Positions 1-5,859 of a stretch of 5,959 nt of DNA are shown here, piece after piece (position 1 is the stretch's first letter; the number at the start of each line of letters is the position of its first letter). The notes beneath the pieces are model-generated. The model saw nothing but the letters and a program-made list of their open reading frames with translations. It ran no database searches and had not been told where the DNA came from. The translations under genes were made by a program, and so were the position numbers. Source of the stretch: Flavobacteriales bacterium (lineage in GTDB: Bacteria > Bacteroidota > Bacteroidia > Flavobacteriales > BACL11); assembly GCA_002683775.1 (NCBI GenBank), contig NYTT01000095.1, forward strand, positions 1-5,959, given 5' to 3'.

Positions 1-434
1 ACTGGTAATTTATCCCAAAGCTTTTTAATATTACTGCTAAATGAACCTATTTGTTTATCATAGATATCACTTTTATTTTTGTACTTTGGATATACAACTA
101 TAACTGGCAAACCTTCTCTATTAATTCCAAAATCTATTTCTTCTCTTAATGCTCTTGAATTACATGTTTCTGAACTTAAAAATAAAATAATGTTTTGTGA
201 TTTGCTTAACCTTTCTCTTAATCTTGGTTTTAAGGTTTTTTCCCAATCACTACTATCACGAACACTATAACCCTTTAAATGTGAATCAACAAAAGGGAAT
301 GATGAATCTTTACCTTTCCACATTCTTAAAGAATTATAATAGCAAAAATCTCTACTTGTATTTGCTCCTAAATTTGATTCTACAAAATCATCATTTACAT
401 GAAATGCTGTATAATTACCTGTTCTATTAGCCAT
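1..434 (-). CDS. TIR-like (ThsB/MTH538, DUF1863-type) protein, 3' end outside window
   Basis: Reading the minus strand from ATG at 434 gives 144 uninterrupted codons to the window edge, starting MANRTGNYTAFHVNDDF. Visible landmarks are TGNYTAF (5-11), ESNLGANTSRDF (19-30), FPFVDSH (46-52), DWEKTLKPRLRERL (63-76), the hydrophobic strand NIILFLSS (81-88), NSRALREEIDFGI (92-104) and LPVIVVYP (109-116). This pattern matches my recollection of the MTH538/ThsB TIR-like family. TIR proteins of this kind in Thoeris sense phage and make an NAD-derived signal that activates the effector ThsA; whether this protein does so is inference. E98 or E99 is the likely equivalent of the TIR catalytic glutamate. 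The start is supported by the conserved N-terminus. The transposon repeat begins 7 bp upstream of the ATG and supplies TAAGG about 10 nt before it as the only Shine-Dalgarno-like motif. The C-terminus is not visible, so integrity beyond residue 144 is unknown. Confidence 0.85.
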   Translation of the reverse strand, partial: MANRTGNYTAFHVNDDFVESNLGANTSRDFCYYNSLRMWKGKDSSFPFVDSHLKGYSVRDSSDWEKTLKPRLRERLSKSQNIILFLSSETCNSRALREEIDFGINREGLPVIVVYPKYKNKSDIYDKQIGSFSSNIKKLWDKLP

Positions 435-441
435 CCTATTT

Positions 442-476
442 GGACCTTAGGGAGCGAATGAACAGAAAGTTACGGT
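442..476 (+). repeat. Left terminal inverted repeat (35 bp)
   Basis: The repeat begins GGACCTTAGGGAGCG and ends AAGTTACGGT reading inward. It is identical over 35 bp to the reverse complement of 5821-5855. The next base on each side differs, so the repeat is exactly 35 bp. The inner TTACG-type end resembles the conserved inner part of Tn3-family ends. The outer end starts GGACC rather than the usual GGGG, which is atypical. Confidence 0.93.
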
Positions 477-525
477 TTCAAACTAAATTATAGGTGATAA
501 TCTTGTTCAAACCGTAATTTTCTGT
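462..525. repeat. Extra inverted copy of inner IR segment (hairpin)
   Basis: The inner part of the left repeat plus adjoining bases (462-483, ACAGAAAGTTACGGTTT...) is repeated in inverted orientation at 505-525 as GTTCAAACCGTAATTTTCTG followed by T. The arms share 17 positions with one mismatch and are separated by about 21 nt. The structure lies between the tnpA stop and the transposon end. It could be a second transposase-binding site or a transcript hairpin. Neither strand has a U-tract after it, so a standard intrinsic terminator is unlikely. Confidence 0.7.
487..492 (-). promoter_or_regulatory. Outward-facing TATAAT -10-like box
   Basis: The minus strand reads CACCTATAATTTAG here, a perfect -10 hexamer pointing out of the transposon toward the TIR-like gene 53 bp away. 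No convincing -35 lies 15-19 bp upstream, and there is no TGn extension. In such AT-rich DNA a chance match is quite possible. Confidence 0.25.
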
Positions 526-551
526 AATAAATTCCACAAATGCTAAAAATC

Positions 552-3428
552 TTATTTTTCGTCTATAAAATATGTTCCATTTGGTAATACATGTTTAAAT
601 GGTAGCAATGAAATGTGAGAAAGAGTCTCTTCGCTCACTTCAATATTTTGTTCTTCTAACAACTTTATAATTTCATCTATTCTTAAGGTATTCCATATTA
701 GAATGGCATTTGAAACTAGGCTTAGACTACTAGATTTATTCATAATTTCCTCATAGTCTCCAGTAGTGAATTCTCCCTGATTAGCAAAAAATATCCAACG
801 AGGGAGTTTATGTCTATACTCCCCTTTGTTTAGTTGGGTTTGAACAGTTTGTCTCAAATTTTTATCTGTTAAATATTGAAGAATATACTCTGTTTTAATA
901 ATTCTACCAAGATTTATAAAAGCTCGTGTTAGCCTATCAGCTGGACCACTACTAGTTAGACGCTGAACTACAACATTTGCTTGTACTGTTTTTCTCTTAA
1001 GAGATATGGCTATCCTTAATATATTATCCCATTGCTCTTTGATAATATCTAAATCAACTGTTTTTGTTAGTAAGGGTTCAAAATCGCCATATGAATGATT
1101 CCTATCTACTTTATATAGTTGTTGATCTTTTAAATCTTTAATCCTCGGCATAAAGTAAAATCCTAATACATAAAATAGAGCAAATACTATTTCTGTATAA
1201 CCATGAGTATCGGTAGTATGAGCCTTAATACCAAGGACTGTATTATTTTCTAACAAGCCATCTAAAACATATAACGATTCTCGAGGACCGCACGATATAG
1301 CTTTAGTATGATATACAGATAGCTGGTCGGATACATGAGTGTATATTCCTATAGCCTTCTCATAGTAACCGTAGTATCTTGGGTAATGTGATGCTAATAA
1401 AGAGTCAGCCCTTATTTTAAATCTCTGTGAATCTGATGATGAAATATTGCCACCACCTTGTGTAGAACTTAAAGGATGATTATGATGATGCCTTACTATT
1501 TCAGCACTTGCTTGATTAATGTTTTCTTCATTGATATAAGTATCAATCACATGTCTGAGCATATCAACAGTAATTCCTGGAACACTAGCACTAGTTGCCT
1601 GAATGCCTAAATTTGTAGCTTGGGATATAATAGCTGCGATTAGCGTTTTATAAAAATTATCAGGTCTTGATTTGTGTCCTTGGACAGGTGTGAAAAATTT
1701 ACTAAAACCTGTTATTTTATCTATTTCTATAAGTAATTGTTCTATACGAATTGAAGTAAGGTTTGATTCAATTATTTTTTGTATTCTTTCAACCTCATCA
1801 GAAACTATTAATTTATCTTTTCTTCTAAGCTTTAGCTGTCCATTTATGATATTAGCAAAATCATCATTATCCCAATATTTCTGGTACTCTTGCAACTTAT
1901 TGTTAAAATTAATTATCATATCTGATTTTATGGTTTCTTGAGCAGGTATGCCTAGCTCGCTATGAGCTTGATCTTTTATATTGCCCCAAGTTAAATCATC
2001 AACCATCATATTCCAGAATGGGATATACTGCCTACTTTCTGCGAGATAAAGATCTCCTGACCTTAGTTTTTCTCGCATCTCTATAGCAACGCTGAGTTCC
2101 CAAGCATTTCTATTAATTTTATTATTGTCTTTTAACCTAGAAGAGAGGTCTTTCGAGGCAAATTTATGATGAATATCTGATGGAAGAGATTTTAGTTTTC
2201 CTGAATCAAGATCTCTTATTACACTTATACATTCAAGCAAATACTCACTGCCACTTTCGACCTTAAAAGGTAGATTGATAAAATTAAAAAAGTATTTTCT
2301 GAAATTAGGATATCTTCTTAAAATTATATCACTCAAACCATTTTCATCTAGGGATTTATAGCTTTCTAAATTATCTCTATGTTCAACAAGTTGGGTATAT
2401 TGTATTTTGCAAAATATTGACTCACTAGAAATGTTTTTATCATTACGAATACTTAATAAAAAATCGCTGAGTTCAATCATGTAATCAACATCTTTTCTAT
2501 GAGATTTGCGTGTTTGCTTAAATCTATTTTCATAAGCATTTCTACATTTGCGTAACATCTCCTGCATAAATTGATCATGCATTTTGATTAAGTTATCTAA
2601 CAAATACTTTTTGCTCTCAATAAGAAAACAGAGCATTAGTGCATATCGTTTATGTTCATTAAATCGTTTTATATCTCTAGAGTTATAGTTTTTAGCCAGT
2701 TTAAATATATACTCTAGAAACTTTGAGTTGATAAAGTTGCTATTAATCCGTTCAAGATTGAAAGAGCTCAATTTACTATATAGTTGCAAATATAAGTTGA
2801 TAGAAGTTGCTGTTGCAGATGGAGGATATTGCTTAAGTCGATTGAAGTAAGATTTAGAATCATTAGTTGATACTAATGAATTATCTATATGCTCCTTTAA
2901 ATCGTTCGGTAGATTATTATAGATGTTTTCAAACATTTCACTATGAACCTTATTACAAACACTTGTTATTGTTCGATCTAAGACTGATTTACCTGGTAAT
3001 ACTACCTTATTCTTAAGAAGAAATGCTTGAGCATCAGAATTTAGTTCATTTGGTAACTTACCCTGCCTAGCTTCAGACTCTAGCCATGATTCAAAACCAG
3101 TTACTATTAAACCCTCATACTTATCAAACTTTAAATATGATAATAGCTTTTGACGATGTTCAGTAATAGTAGCTTTACGATATGGCTCATTGACCTCTAG
3201 AGTTGGAGGCAGTAGCAGCTGCTTAGTCAAATAATTTATAATCTCAGCAGGAATGTCGTTGCAGTATTGAATAAATTTACCTCTACTGCGTAAAGAGCAT
3301 AATTGAATAGATAAATAAATTCTGAACTCAACTTTTACACTTTTGATTTCATTTTTATCATCTTCTGATAATGTCCAATATTTGATAATAAGTTCTTGTG
3401 TTAATTTCTTTTTCATAATAATGTCCAT
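552..3428 (-). CDS. tnpA: Tn3-family transposase TnpA
   Basis: This is a DDE transposase that cuts and joins the 35-bp terminal repeats during replicative transposition. The 958-residue product has the usual family length. The N-terminal part (about 5-170, from LTQELIIKYWTLSEDDKN) matches the DNA-binding region of Tn3 transposases (DUF4158 type). The C-terminal catalytic part spans about 580-955. The probable catalytic residues are D666 in SSSDSQRF, D740 in HTTDTHGYTE and E870 in LNKGEYRHKLPRW. Their spacing (74 and 130) agrees with what I recall for Tn4430 TnpA. Other family signatures are YTHVSDQ (696-702), LGFYFMPRIKDL (755-766) and SLVSNAILIWNT (903-914). No frameshift or stop is seen. 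An internal ATG at 3416 (MKKKLTQE, 954 aa) may be the true start, because GGA lies about 10 nt upstream of it while the first ATG has no clear ribosome site. The gene is divergent from tnpR and probably repressed by resolvase at res. Confidence 0.96.
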   Translation of the reverse strand: MDIIMKKKLTQELIIKYWTLSEDDKNEIKSVKVEFRIYLSIQLCSLRSRGKFIQYCNDIPAEIINYLTKQLLLPPTLEVNEPYRKATITEHRQKLLSYLKFDKYEGLIVTGFESWLESEARQGKLPNELNSDAQAFLLKNKVVLPGKSVLDRTITSVCNKVHSEMFENIYNNLPNDLKEHIDNSLVSTNDSKSYFNRLKQYPPSATATSINLYLQLYSKLSSFNLERINSNFINSKFLEYIFKLAKNYNSRDIKRFNEHKRYALMLCFLIESKKYLLDNLIKMHDQFMQEMLRKCRNAYENRFKQTRKSHRKDVDYMIELSDFLLSIRNDKNISSESIFCKIQYTQLVEHRDNLESYKSLDENGLSDIILRRYPNFRKYFFNFINLPFKVESGSEYLLECISVIRDLDSGKLKSLPSDIHHKFASKDLSSRLKDNNKINRNAWELSVAIEMREKLRSGDLYLAESRQYIPFWNMMVDDLTWGNIKDQAHSELGIPAQETIKSDMIINFNNKLQEYQKYWDNDDFANIINGQLKLRRKDKLIVSDEVERIQKIIESNLTSIRIEQLLIEIDKITGFSKFFTPVQGHKSRPDNFYKTLIAAIISQATNLGIQATSASVPGITVDMLRHVIDTYINEENINQASAEIVRHHHNHPLSSTQGGGNISSSDSQRFKIRADSLLASHYPRYYGYYEKAIGIYTHVSDQLSVYHTKAISCGPRESLYVLDGLLENNTVLGIKAHTTDTHGYTEIVFALFYVLGFYFMPRIKDLKDQQLYKVDRNHSYGDFEPLLTKTVDLDIIKEQWDNILRIAISLKRKTVQANVVVQRLTSSGPADRLTRAFINLGRIIKTEYILQYLTDKNLRQTVQTQLNKGEYRHKLPRWIFFANQGEFTTGDYEEIMNKSSSLSLVSNAILIWNTLRIDEIIKLLEEQNIEVSEETLSHISLLPFKHVLPNGTYFIDEK

Positions 3429-3430
3429 TT

Positions 3431-3447
3431 AGAGTATAGTCTACTCT
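3431..3447. repeat. Short inverted repeat upstream of tnpA
   Basis: AGAGTA (3431-3436) and TACTCT (3442-3447) form perfect 6-bp arms around a 5-nt centre, immediately before the tnpA start. The left arm overlaps a TATACT -10-like box read on the minus strand. It could be an operator or a leader hairpin affecting tnpA expression. Confidence 0.4.
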
Positions 3448-3461
3448 GACTGTCAGGTCAG
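3433..3461 (-). promoter_or_regulatory. Candidate tnpA promoter
   Basis: On the minus strand CTGACC (3461-3456), a 17-bp spacer and TATACT (3438-3433) form a moderate sigma70-like promoter. Transcription would begin around 3426, inside the first few codons of the longest reading frame. If this promoter is real, translation must start at the inner ATG at 3416 on an almost leaderless message. Confidence 0.35.
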
Positions 3462-3541
3462 CATATAATATGTGTCAGTTATAAGTATACATTTTACTTT
3501 ATTGACAAAAACCATTCAAACTTATAGAATCTAACCTGACA
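3451..3541. other. res: Probable res site (resolvase binding region)
   Basis: The 133-bp gap between divergent tnpA and tnpR holds several TGTC/GACA elements. TGTCAGGT at 3451-3458 has its exact reverse complement ACCTGACA at 3534-3541. TGTCAG at 3473-3478 faces TTGACA at 3502-3507, together spanning 35 bp. A near-perfect palindrome CATATAATATG lies at 3462-3472. In Tn3-type elements res has three resolvase-bound subsites, with the crossover at the central AT of site I. The ATATAATAT segment is a candidate crossover core, but the subsite boundaries are my inference. Resolvase bound here would also cover both promoters. Confidence 0.65.
3502..3530 (+). promoter_or_regulatory. tnpR promoter
   Basis: A perfect -35 TTGACA (3502-3507) is followed after exactly 17 bp by TAGAAT (3525-3530), one change from the -10 consensus. 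Transcription would start near 3537, giving a leader of about 25 nt before the tnpR ATG. The promoter lies within the resolvase-binding repeats, consistent with autorepression. Confidence 0.65.
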
Positions 3542-3561
3542 CTATTTTATGCGAATCTAAA

Positions 3562-4116
3562 ATGACTGGTAAAAAAATTGGTTATATCCGAGTAAGTACT
3601 TTAGCTCAAAATCATGAGAGACAATTACATGGCTTAAAATTGAATAAGATATTTATCGATAAGGTATCTGGAAAAAACATAAATAGACCTGAGCTAATGA
3701 ATCTTTTAGAGTATGCGAGAGATGATGATATTGTTTATATCCATAGTATGGATAGGCTAGCAAGAAATTTAGAAGACTTACGTAAAATTGTGACTCAATT
3801 AACATCGAATAATGTCGTAGTTGAATTTGTTAAAGAGGGATTAACTTTTTCGAGTAAAGATAATCCTATGTCTATTTTATTACTATCTGTTATGGGAGCC
3901 TTTGCCGAATTTGAACGCTCTTTGATTAAGGAACGACAACTCGAGGGTATATCACTTGCTAAAAAAAAAGGTGTTTATAAAGGAAGAAAACCTACCTTAG
4001 ATAAAAATAAAATATTAGAATTGAAAGAGCGTGTGAGCAATGGAGAGAAAAAGACACATTTAGCTAAAGAGTTTGGGATAAGTAGGGAAACTTTATACCA
4101 ATATTTGAGAAAATAG
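3562..4116 (+). CDS. tnpR: Serine resolvase TnpR
   Basis: This is a small serine recombinase of the resolvase/invertase family. It resolves transposition cointegrates at res and normally represses tnpA and itself. The 184-residue length is typical. The catalytic domain (about 4-135) begins IGYIRVST, with the nucleophile S12 next to R10. D64, R65 and R68 in SMDRLARN and the GAFAEFERSLIKERQ segment (112-126, long E-helix) are the other active-site and dimer landmarks. A short C-terminal domain (about 140-184), GRKP then THLAKEFGISRETLYQYL, is a helix-turn-helix. No strong Shine-Dalgarno is visible before the ATG, but the conserved N-terminus fixes the start. A run of nine A at 3961-3969 encodes the AKKKG linker and is the only slip-prone spot. 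An invertase role is less likely given the adjacent tnpA and res. Confidence 0.95.
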   Translation: MTGKKIGYIRVSTLAQNHERQLHGLKLNKIFIDKVSGKNINRPELMNLLEYARDDDIVYIHSMDRLARNLEDLRKIVTQLTSNNVVVEFVKEGLTFSSKDNPMSILLLSVMGAFAEFERSLIKERQLEGISLAKKKGVYKGRKPTLDKNKILELKERVSNGEKKTHLAKEFGISRETLYQYLRK

Positions 4117-4155
4117 TAATGAACTGACATTTTACAAATCATATTTAGCTATATC

Positions 4156-4659
4156 CTAGTTATACGCACCAGCAGAGTAGTGTAACTCATAGCTATGACT
4201 ATAAATTTCTAAGATGTTCCCAAATGGATCTTCCATATAGATCATTCTATATGGCTTTTCACCAGGATAATAAAATCTAGGCTTAGCCATTCTACGTTTA
4301 CCACCAGCATCAGCTATTTTTTGAGCTAATCCTTCAACATCAGGATCTTGGACACAGAAATGAAATATACCCGTTTTCCAGTATTCAAAATTGTTATCTG
4401 GTTTTTTTTGGTTTTTAAACTCAAATAGCTCAACACCAATACGATCACCGGTAGATAGGTGAGCTATTCTAAATGATTCCCAGCCTGCGCCAAAGACATC
4501 AGTACACATTTCTCCAATAGCACTATCATCTTCAACGATTTCAGTAGGTTTCATAATCGTATACCAACCTAAAACTTCAGTATAAAACTTAACAGCTGCT
4601 TCAAGATCAGGCACAGATATTCCGATGTGTGAGAAATTTCTTGGGTATGGGTTTTGCAT
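4156..4659 (-). CDS. VOC (glyoxalase/extradiol dioxygenase superfamily) metalloprotein, transposon cargo
   Basis: This is a soluble 167-residue protein of the vicinal oxygen chelate fold, whose members are metal-dependent lyases, isomerases, dioxygenases or antibiotic-binding or antibiotic-modifying proteins. Two betaalphabetabetabeta-type halves are visible. The first starts FSHIGISVPDLEAAVKFYTE (9-28) and the second GIFHFCVQDPD (97-107), ending YMEDPFGNILEIYSHS (141-156). H11, E77, H100 and E151 occupy the positions of the 2-His-2-Glu metal site of glyoxalase I-like enzymes, so it is probably catalytic. It is not an obvious FosA, being longer and with a different ligand pattern. The substrate cannot be read. 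There is no signal peptide. The start is supported by AGGAAG about 6 nt before the ATG. It is transcribed away from the LysR-type gene across a shared 103-bp region, so it is the likely target of that regulator. It ends 39 bp from the convergent end of tnpR. Confidence 0.88.
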   Translation of the reverse strand: MQNPYPRNFSHIGISVPDLEAAVKFYTEVLGWYTIMKPTEIVEDDSAIGEMCTDVFGAGWESFRIAHLSTGDRIGVELFEFKNQKKPDNNFEYWKTGIFHFCVQDPDVEGLAQKIADAGGKRRMAKPRFYYPGEKPYRMIYMEDPFGNILEIYSHSYELHYSAGAYN

Positions 4660-4701
4660 TGCTTCTTCCTTTTCTAATTAGAGTTTTTAATTTATGTGAT
4701 G

Positions 4702-4730
4702 ATTATATTTTTTGATTTATATAATGTAAA
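4702..4730 (-). promoter_or_regulatory. Promoter of the VOC gene
   Basis: On the minus strand TTTACA (4730-4725), a 17-bp spacer and a perfect TATAAT (4707-4702) form a strong sigma70-type promoter. It lies about 43 bp upstream of the VOC start codon. It overlaps the -10 proposed for the divergent LysR gene, so the two promoters may exclude each other. Confidence 0.6.
4720..4725 (+). promoter_or_regulatory. Candidate -10 box of the LysR-type gene
   Basis: TATAAT at 4720-4725 lies about 38 bp before the LysR-type ATG. The best -35 is GTGATG at 4696-4701 with an 18-bp spacer, only three of six matches. That weakness would suit an activator-dependent or autoregulated promoter. Confidence 0.4.
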
Positions 4731-4745
4731 ATTATTAAAAATAAT
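4731..4745. promoter_or_regulatory. Palindrome in VOC/LysR control region, possible operator
   Basis: ATTATT and AATAAT form 6-bp arms around AAA. The site lies just upstream of the VOC -35 and downstream of the LysR-gene -10. LysR regulators bind dyads of the T-N11-A type, and this 15-bp ATTATTAAAAATAAT could fit one. The region is so AT-rich that chance symmetry is quite possible. Confidence 0.35.
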
Positions 4746-4762
4746 AGTTTTGATTATAAAAA

Positions 4763-5632
4763 ATGATTAATAGTAAGTTTCTCAATACTTTTTTAAATTT
4801 AGTTGAGGTTGGTCATTATACAAAGACTGCTAAACTTCTAAATATGACTCAATCAGGAGTTAGCCAACATATAGACAAGCTAGAGCAAAGCATCGGCAAA
4901 ACAATAATAAATAACTCTGGAAAAAAGTTTGATCTAACTCAAGCAGGTCATCTACTGTATAAATATGCTATAGATATAAGAAATAAAGAACAAAAGTTAG
5001 TATCAGAAATCGGTCATGATTACCCTTATGAGGGAGAGTGTAAGTTTGGTTGTTCTGGAAGTATTTTAATACAGATATATAAGCATTTTCTTGAATATCA
5101 ATCTAAGCATCAAGATCTCAAAATATCTCTAGAGTCTGCACCAAATAAAAGAGTTGTAGATATGCTTAGCTCTAATGATATCGAAATTGGTATAGTTACA
5201 AGTAAACAAGACTCAGAACTCTTCACAGAATTAGAAGTAGATGTTCAAGAGCTTGTGGTAGTGATTTCAAAAAAACAAAAAGAAATATCTTTAGAAAATA
5301 TTATAAATATAGGATTTATTAATCATCCAGATGGGTTATATTATCTTGAGAAAATATTTAAGAGTAATAACACTTATAATCGTTTTAAATATATTAAAAA
5401 AACTGGTTATGTTAATCAGTTAAGCCAAATTCTATTACCAGTGTCTCTAGGGTTAGGTTTTACGATATTGCCTAGATTTACAGTAGAGACTTCAGAATAT
5501 TTTGATAAATTAAGGATTCTAGACTTAGAAGCTCCAACATATGAGAGCATATATGTCTTATATAAAAAATATAAAGATCTACCTGCTAGATACACATGGT
5601 TCTTAGCTCATTTGAAGAGTTTTTTTAAATAA
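4763..5632 (+). CDS. LysR-type transcriptional regulator, transposon cargo
   Basis: This is a cytoplasmic DNA-binding regulator of 289 residues, close to the usual LysR length. The N-terminal winged helix-turn-helix (about 6-64) shows FLNTFLNLVEVGHYTKTAKL, then NMTQSGVSQHIDKLEQSIG and FDLTQAG, all typical. A linker helix follows (about 65-88). The effector-binding domain (about 92-289) includes EIGIVTS (141-147) and SLGLGFTILPRF (228-239), matching the usual 'GxGxxxLP' region. The start is fixed by the conserved N-terminus, as no clear Shine-Dalgarno precedes the ATG. Being divergent from the VOC gene, it most likely controls that gene, and probably its own, in response to a small molecule related to the VOC substrate. 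The effector is unknown. Confidence 0.92.
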   Translation: MINSKFLNTFLNLVEVGHYTKTAKLLNMTQSGVSQHIDKLEQSIGKTIINNSGKKFDLTQAGHLLYKYAIDIRNKEQKLVSEIGHDYPYEGECKFGCSGSILIQIYKHFLEYQSKHQDLKISLESAPNKRVVDMLSSNDIEIGIVTSKQDSELFTELEVDVQELVVVISKKQKEISLENIINIGFINHPDGLYYLEKIFKSNNTYNRFKYIKKTGYVNQLSQILLPVSLGLGFTILPRFTVETSEYFDKLRILDLEAPTYESIYVLYKKYKDLPARYTWFLAHLKSFFK

Positions 5633-5820
5633 GTGTGTAAATTCACTTACACAAACCTCTGCATTCTATCTTTAAATTCTACAGCTAATATGGCATAGCA
5701 TCATTCCAATATCTCACCGATATAGATCAATTTTTAGTTATATAGTCTATATCCAAACATAACGATTTGAACATATAGCTGTCTTTAAGAAATGTTTTTT
5801 ATTTATAATACCGCAGTAGG
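5633..5820. other. Non-coding right end of transposon
   Basis: I see no credible gene in these 188 bp. Just after the LysR-type stop, GTGTAA (5635-5640) and TTACAC (5647-5652) can pair around a 6-nt loop, a weak terminator candidate without a T-run. Further on, GATATAGA (5719-5726) and TCTATATC (5746-5753) are perfect 8-bp inverted arms 19 nt apart. The stretch ends with AGTAGG, which joins the right-end palindrome. Confidence 0.5.
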
Positions 5821-5859
5821 ACCGTAACTTTCTGTTCATTCGCTCCCTAAGGTCCTACT
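5815..5859. repeat. Palindrome spanning the right transposon boundary
   Basis: AGTAGGACC (5815-5823) and GGTCCTACT (5851-5859) are perfect 9-bp inverted arms enclosing the central part of the right repeat. The left arm extends six bases into the transposon interior beyond the repeat. The right arm extends four bases into host DNA. The left end has no equivalent. Confidence 0.75.
5821..5855 (-). repeat. Right terminal inverted repeat (35 bp)
   Basis: On the plus strand it starts ACCGTAACTTTCTG and ends CCCTAAGGTCC. It is the exact reverse complement of the left repeat at 442-476. Its outer five bases plus the flanking TACT form one arm of a longer palindrome with 5815-5823. Confidence 0.93.

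Larger units (their letters stand above)
442..5855. mobile_element. Tn3-family transposon with VOC/LysR cargo
   Basis: The element is 5414 bp, bounded by perfect 35-bp inverted repeats. It contains a full-length Tn3-type transposase, a divergent serine resolvase with a res-like intergenic region, and two cargo genes. This is the classic layout of replicative Tn3-family transposons with tnpA and tnpR divergent. tnpA runs outward to the left end, with its stop 76 bp inside the left repeat. The cargo lies between tnpR and the right repeat. The immediate flanks are TATTT on the left and TACTA on the right. These agree at only three of five positions, so the expected 5-bp target duplication is not present. 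A sequence-diverged duplication, an adjacent deletion, or recombination between two copies are all possible. Both transposition genes look intact. Confidence 0.9.

Noticed and set aside
79..430. Two plus-strand reading frames at 79-270 and 197-430
   Set aside because: They overlap, lack recognisable protein features, and are antisense to the clearly coding TIR-like frame on the minus strand.
450..476. Shorter terminal repeat starting at GGGAGCG, closer to the usual GGG terminus
   Set aside because: The eight bases outside it are also part of the perfect inverted repeat, and the flanking CCTTA/TAAGG would be inverted rather than direct repeats.
462..525. Hairpin as an intrinsic terminator of tnpA
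   Set aside because: There is no U-tract on the minus strand after the second arm and the loop is about 21 nt. A repeat or binding-site explanation fits better.
1672..1941. 89-codon plus-strand reading frame
   Set aside because: It lies antisense within the intact transposase and has no recognisable features.
4156..4659. FosA-type fosfomycin resistance
   Set aside because: The protein is about 30 residues longer than FosA, and its metal ligands follow the four-residue glyoxalase I-like pattern rather than the FosA His-His-Glu pattern.
5635..5652. GTGTAA/TTACAC hairpin as a terminator of the LysR-type gene
   Set aside because: The stem is only 6 bp and AT-rich, and no T-run follows. It is mentioned in the region note but not called as a terminator.
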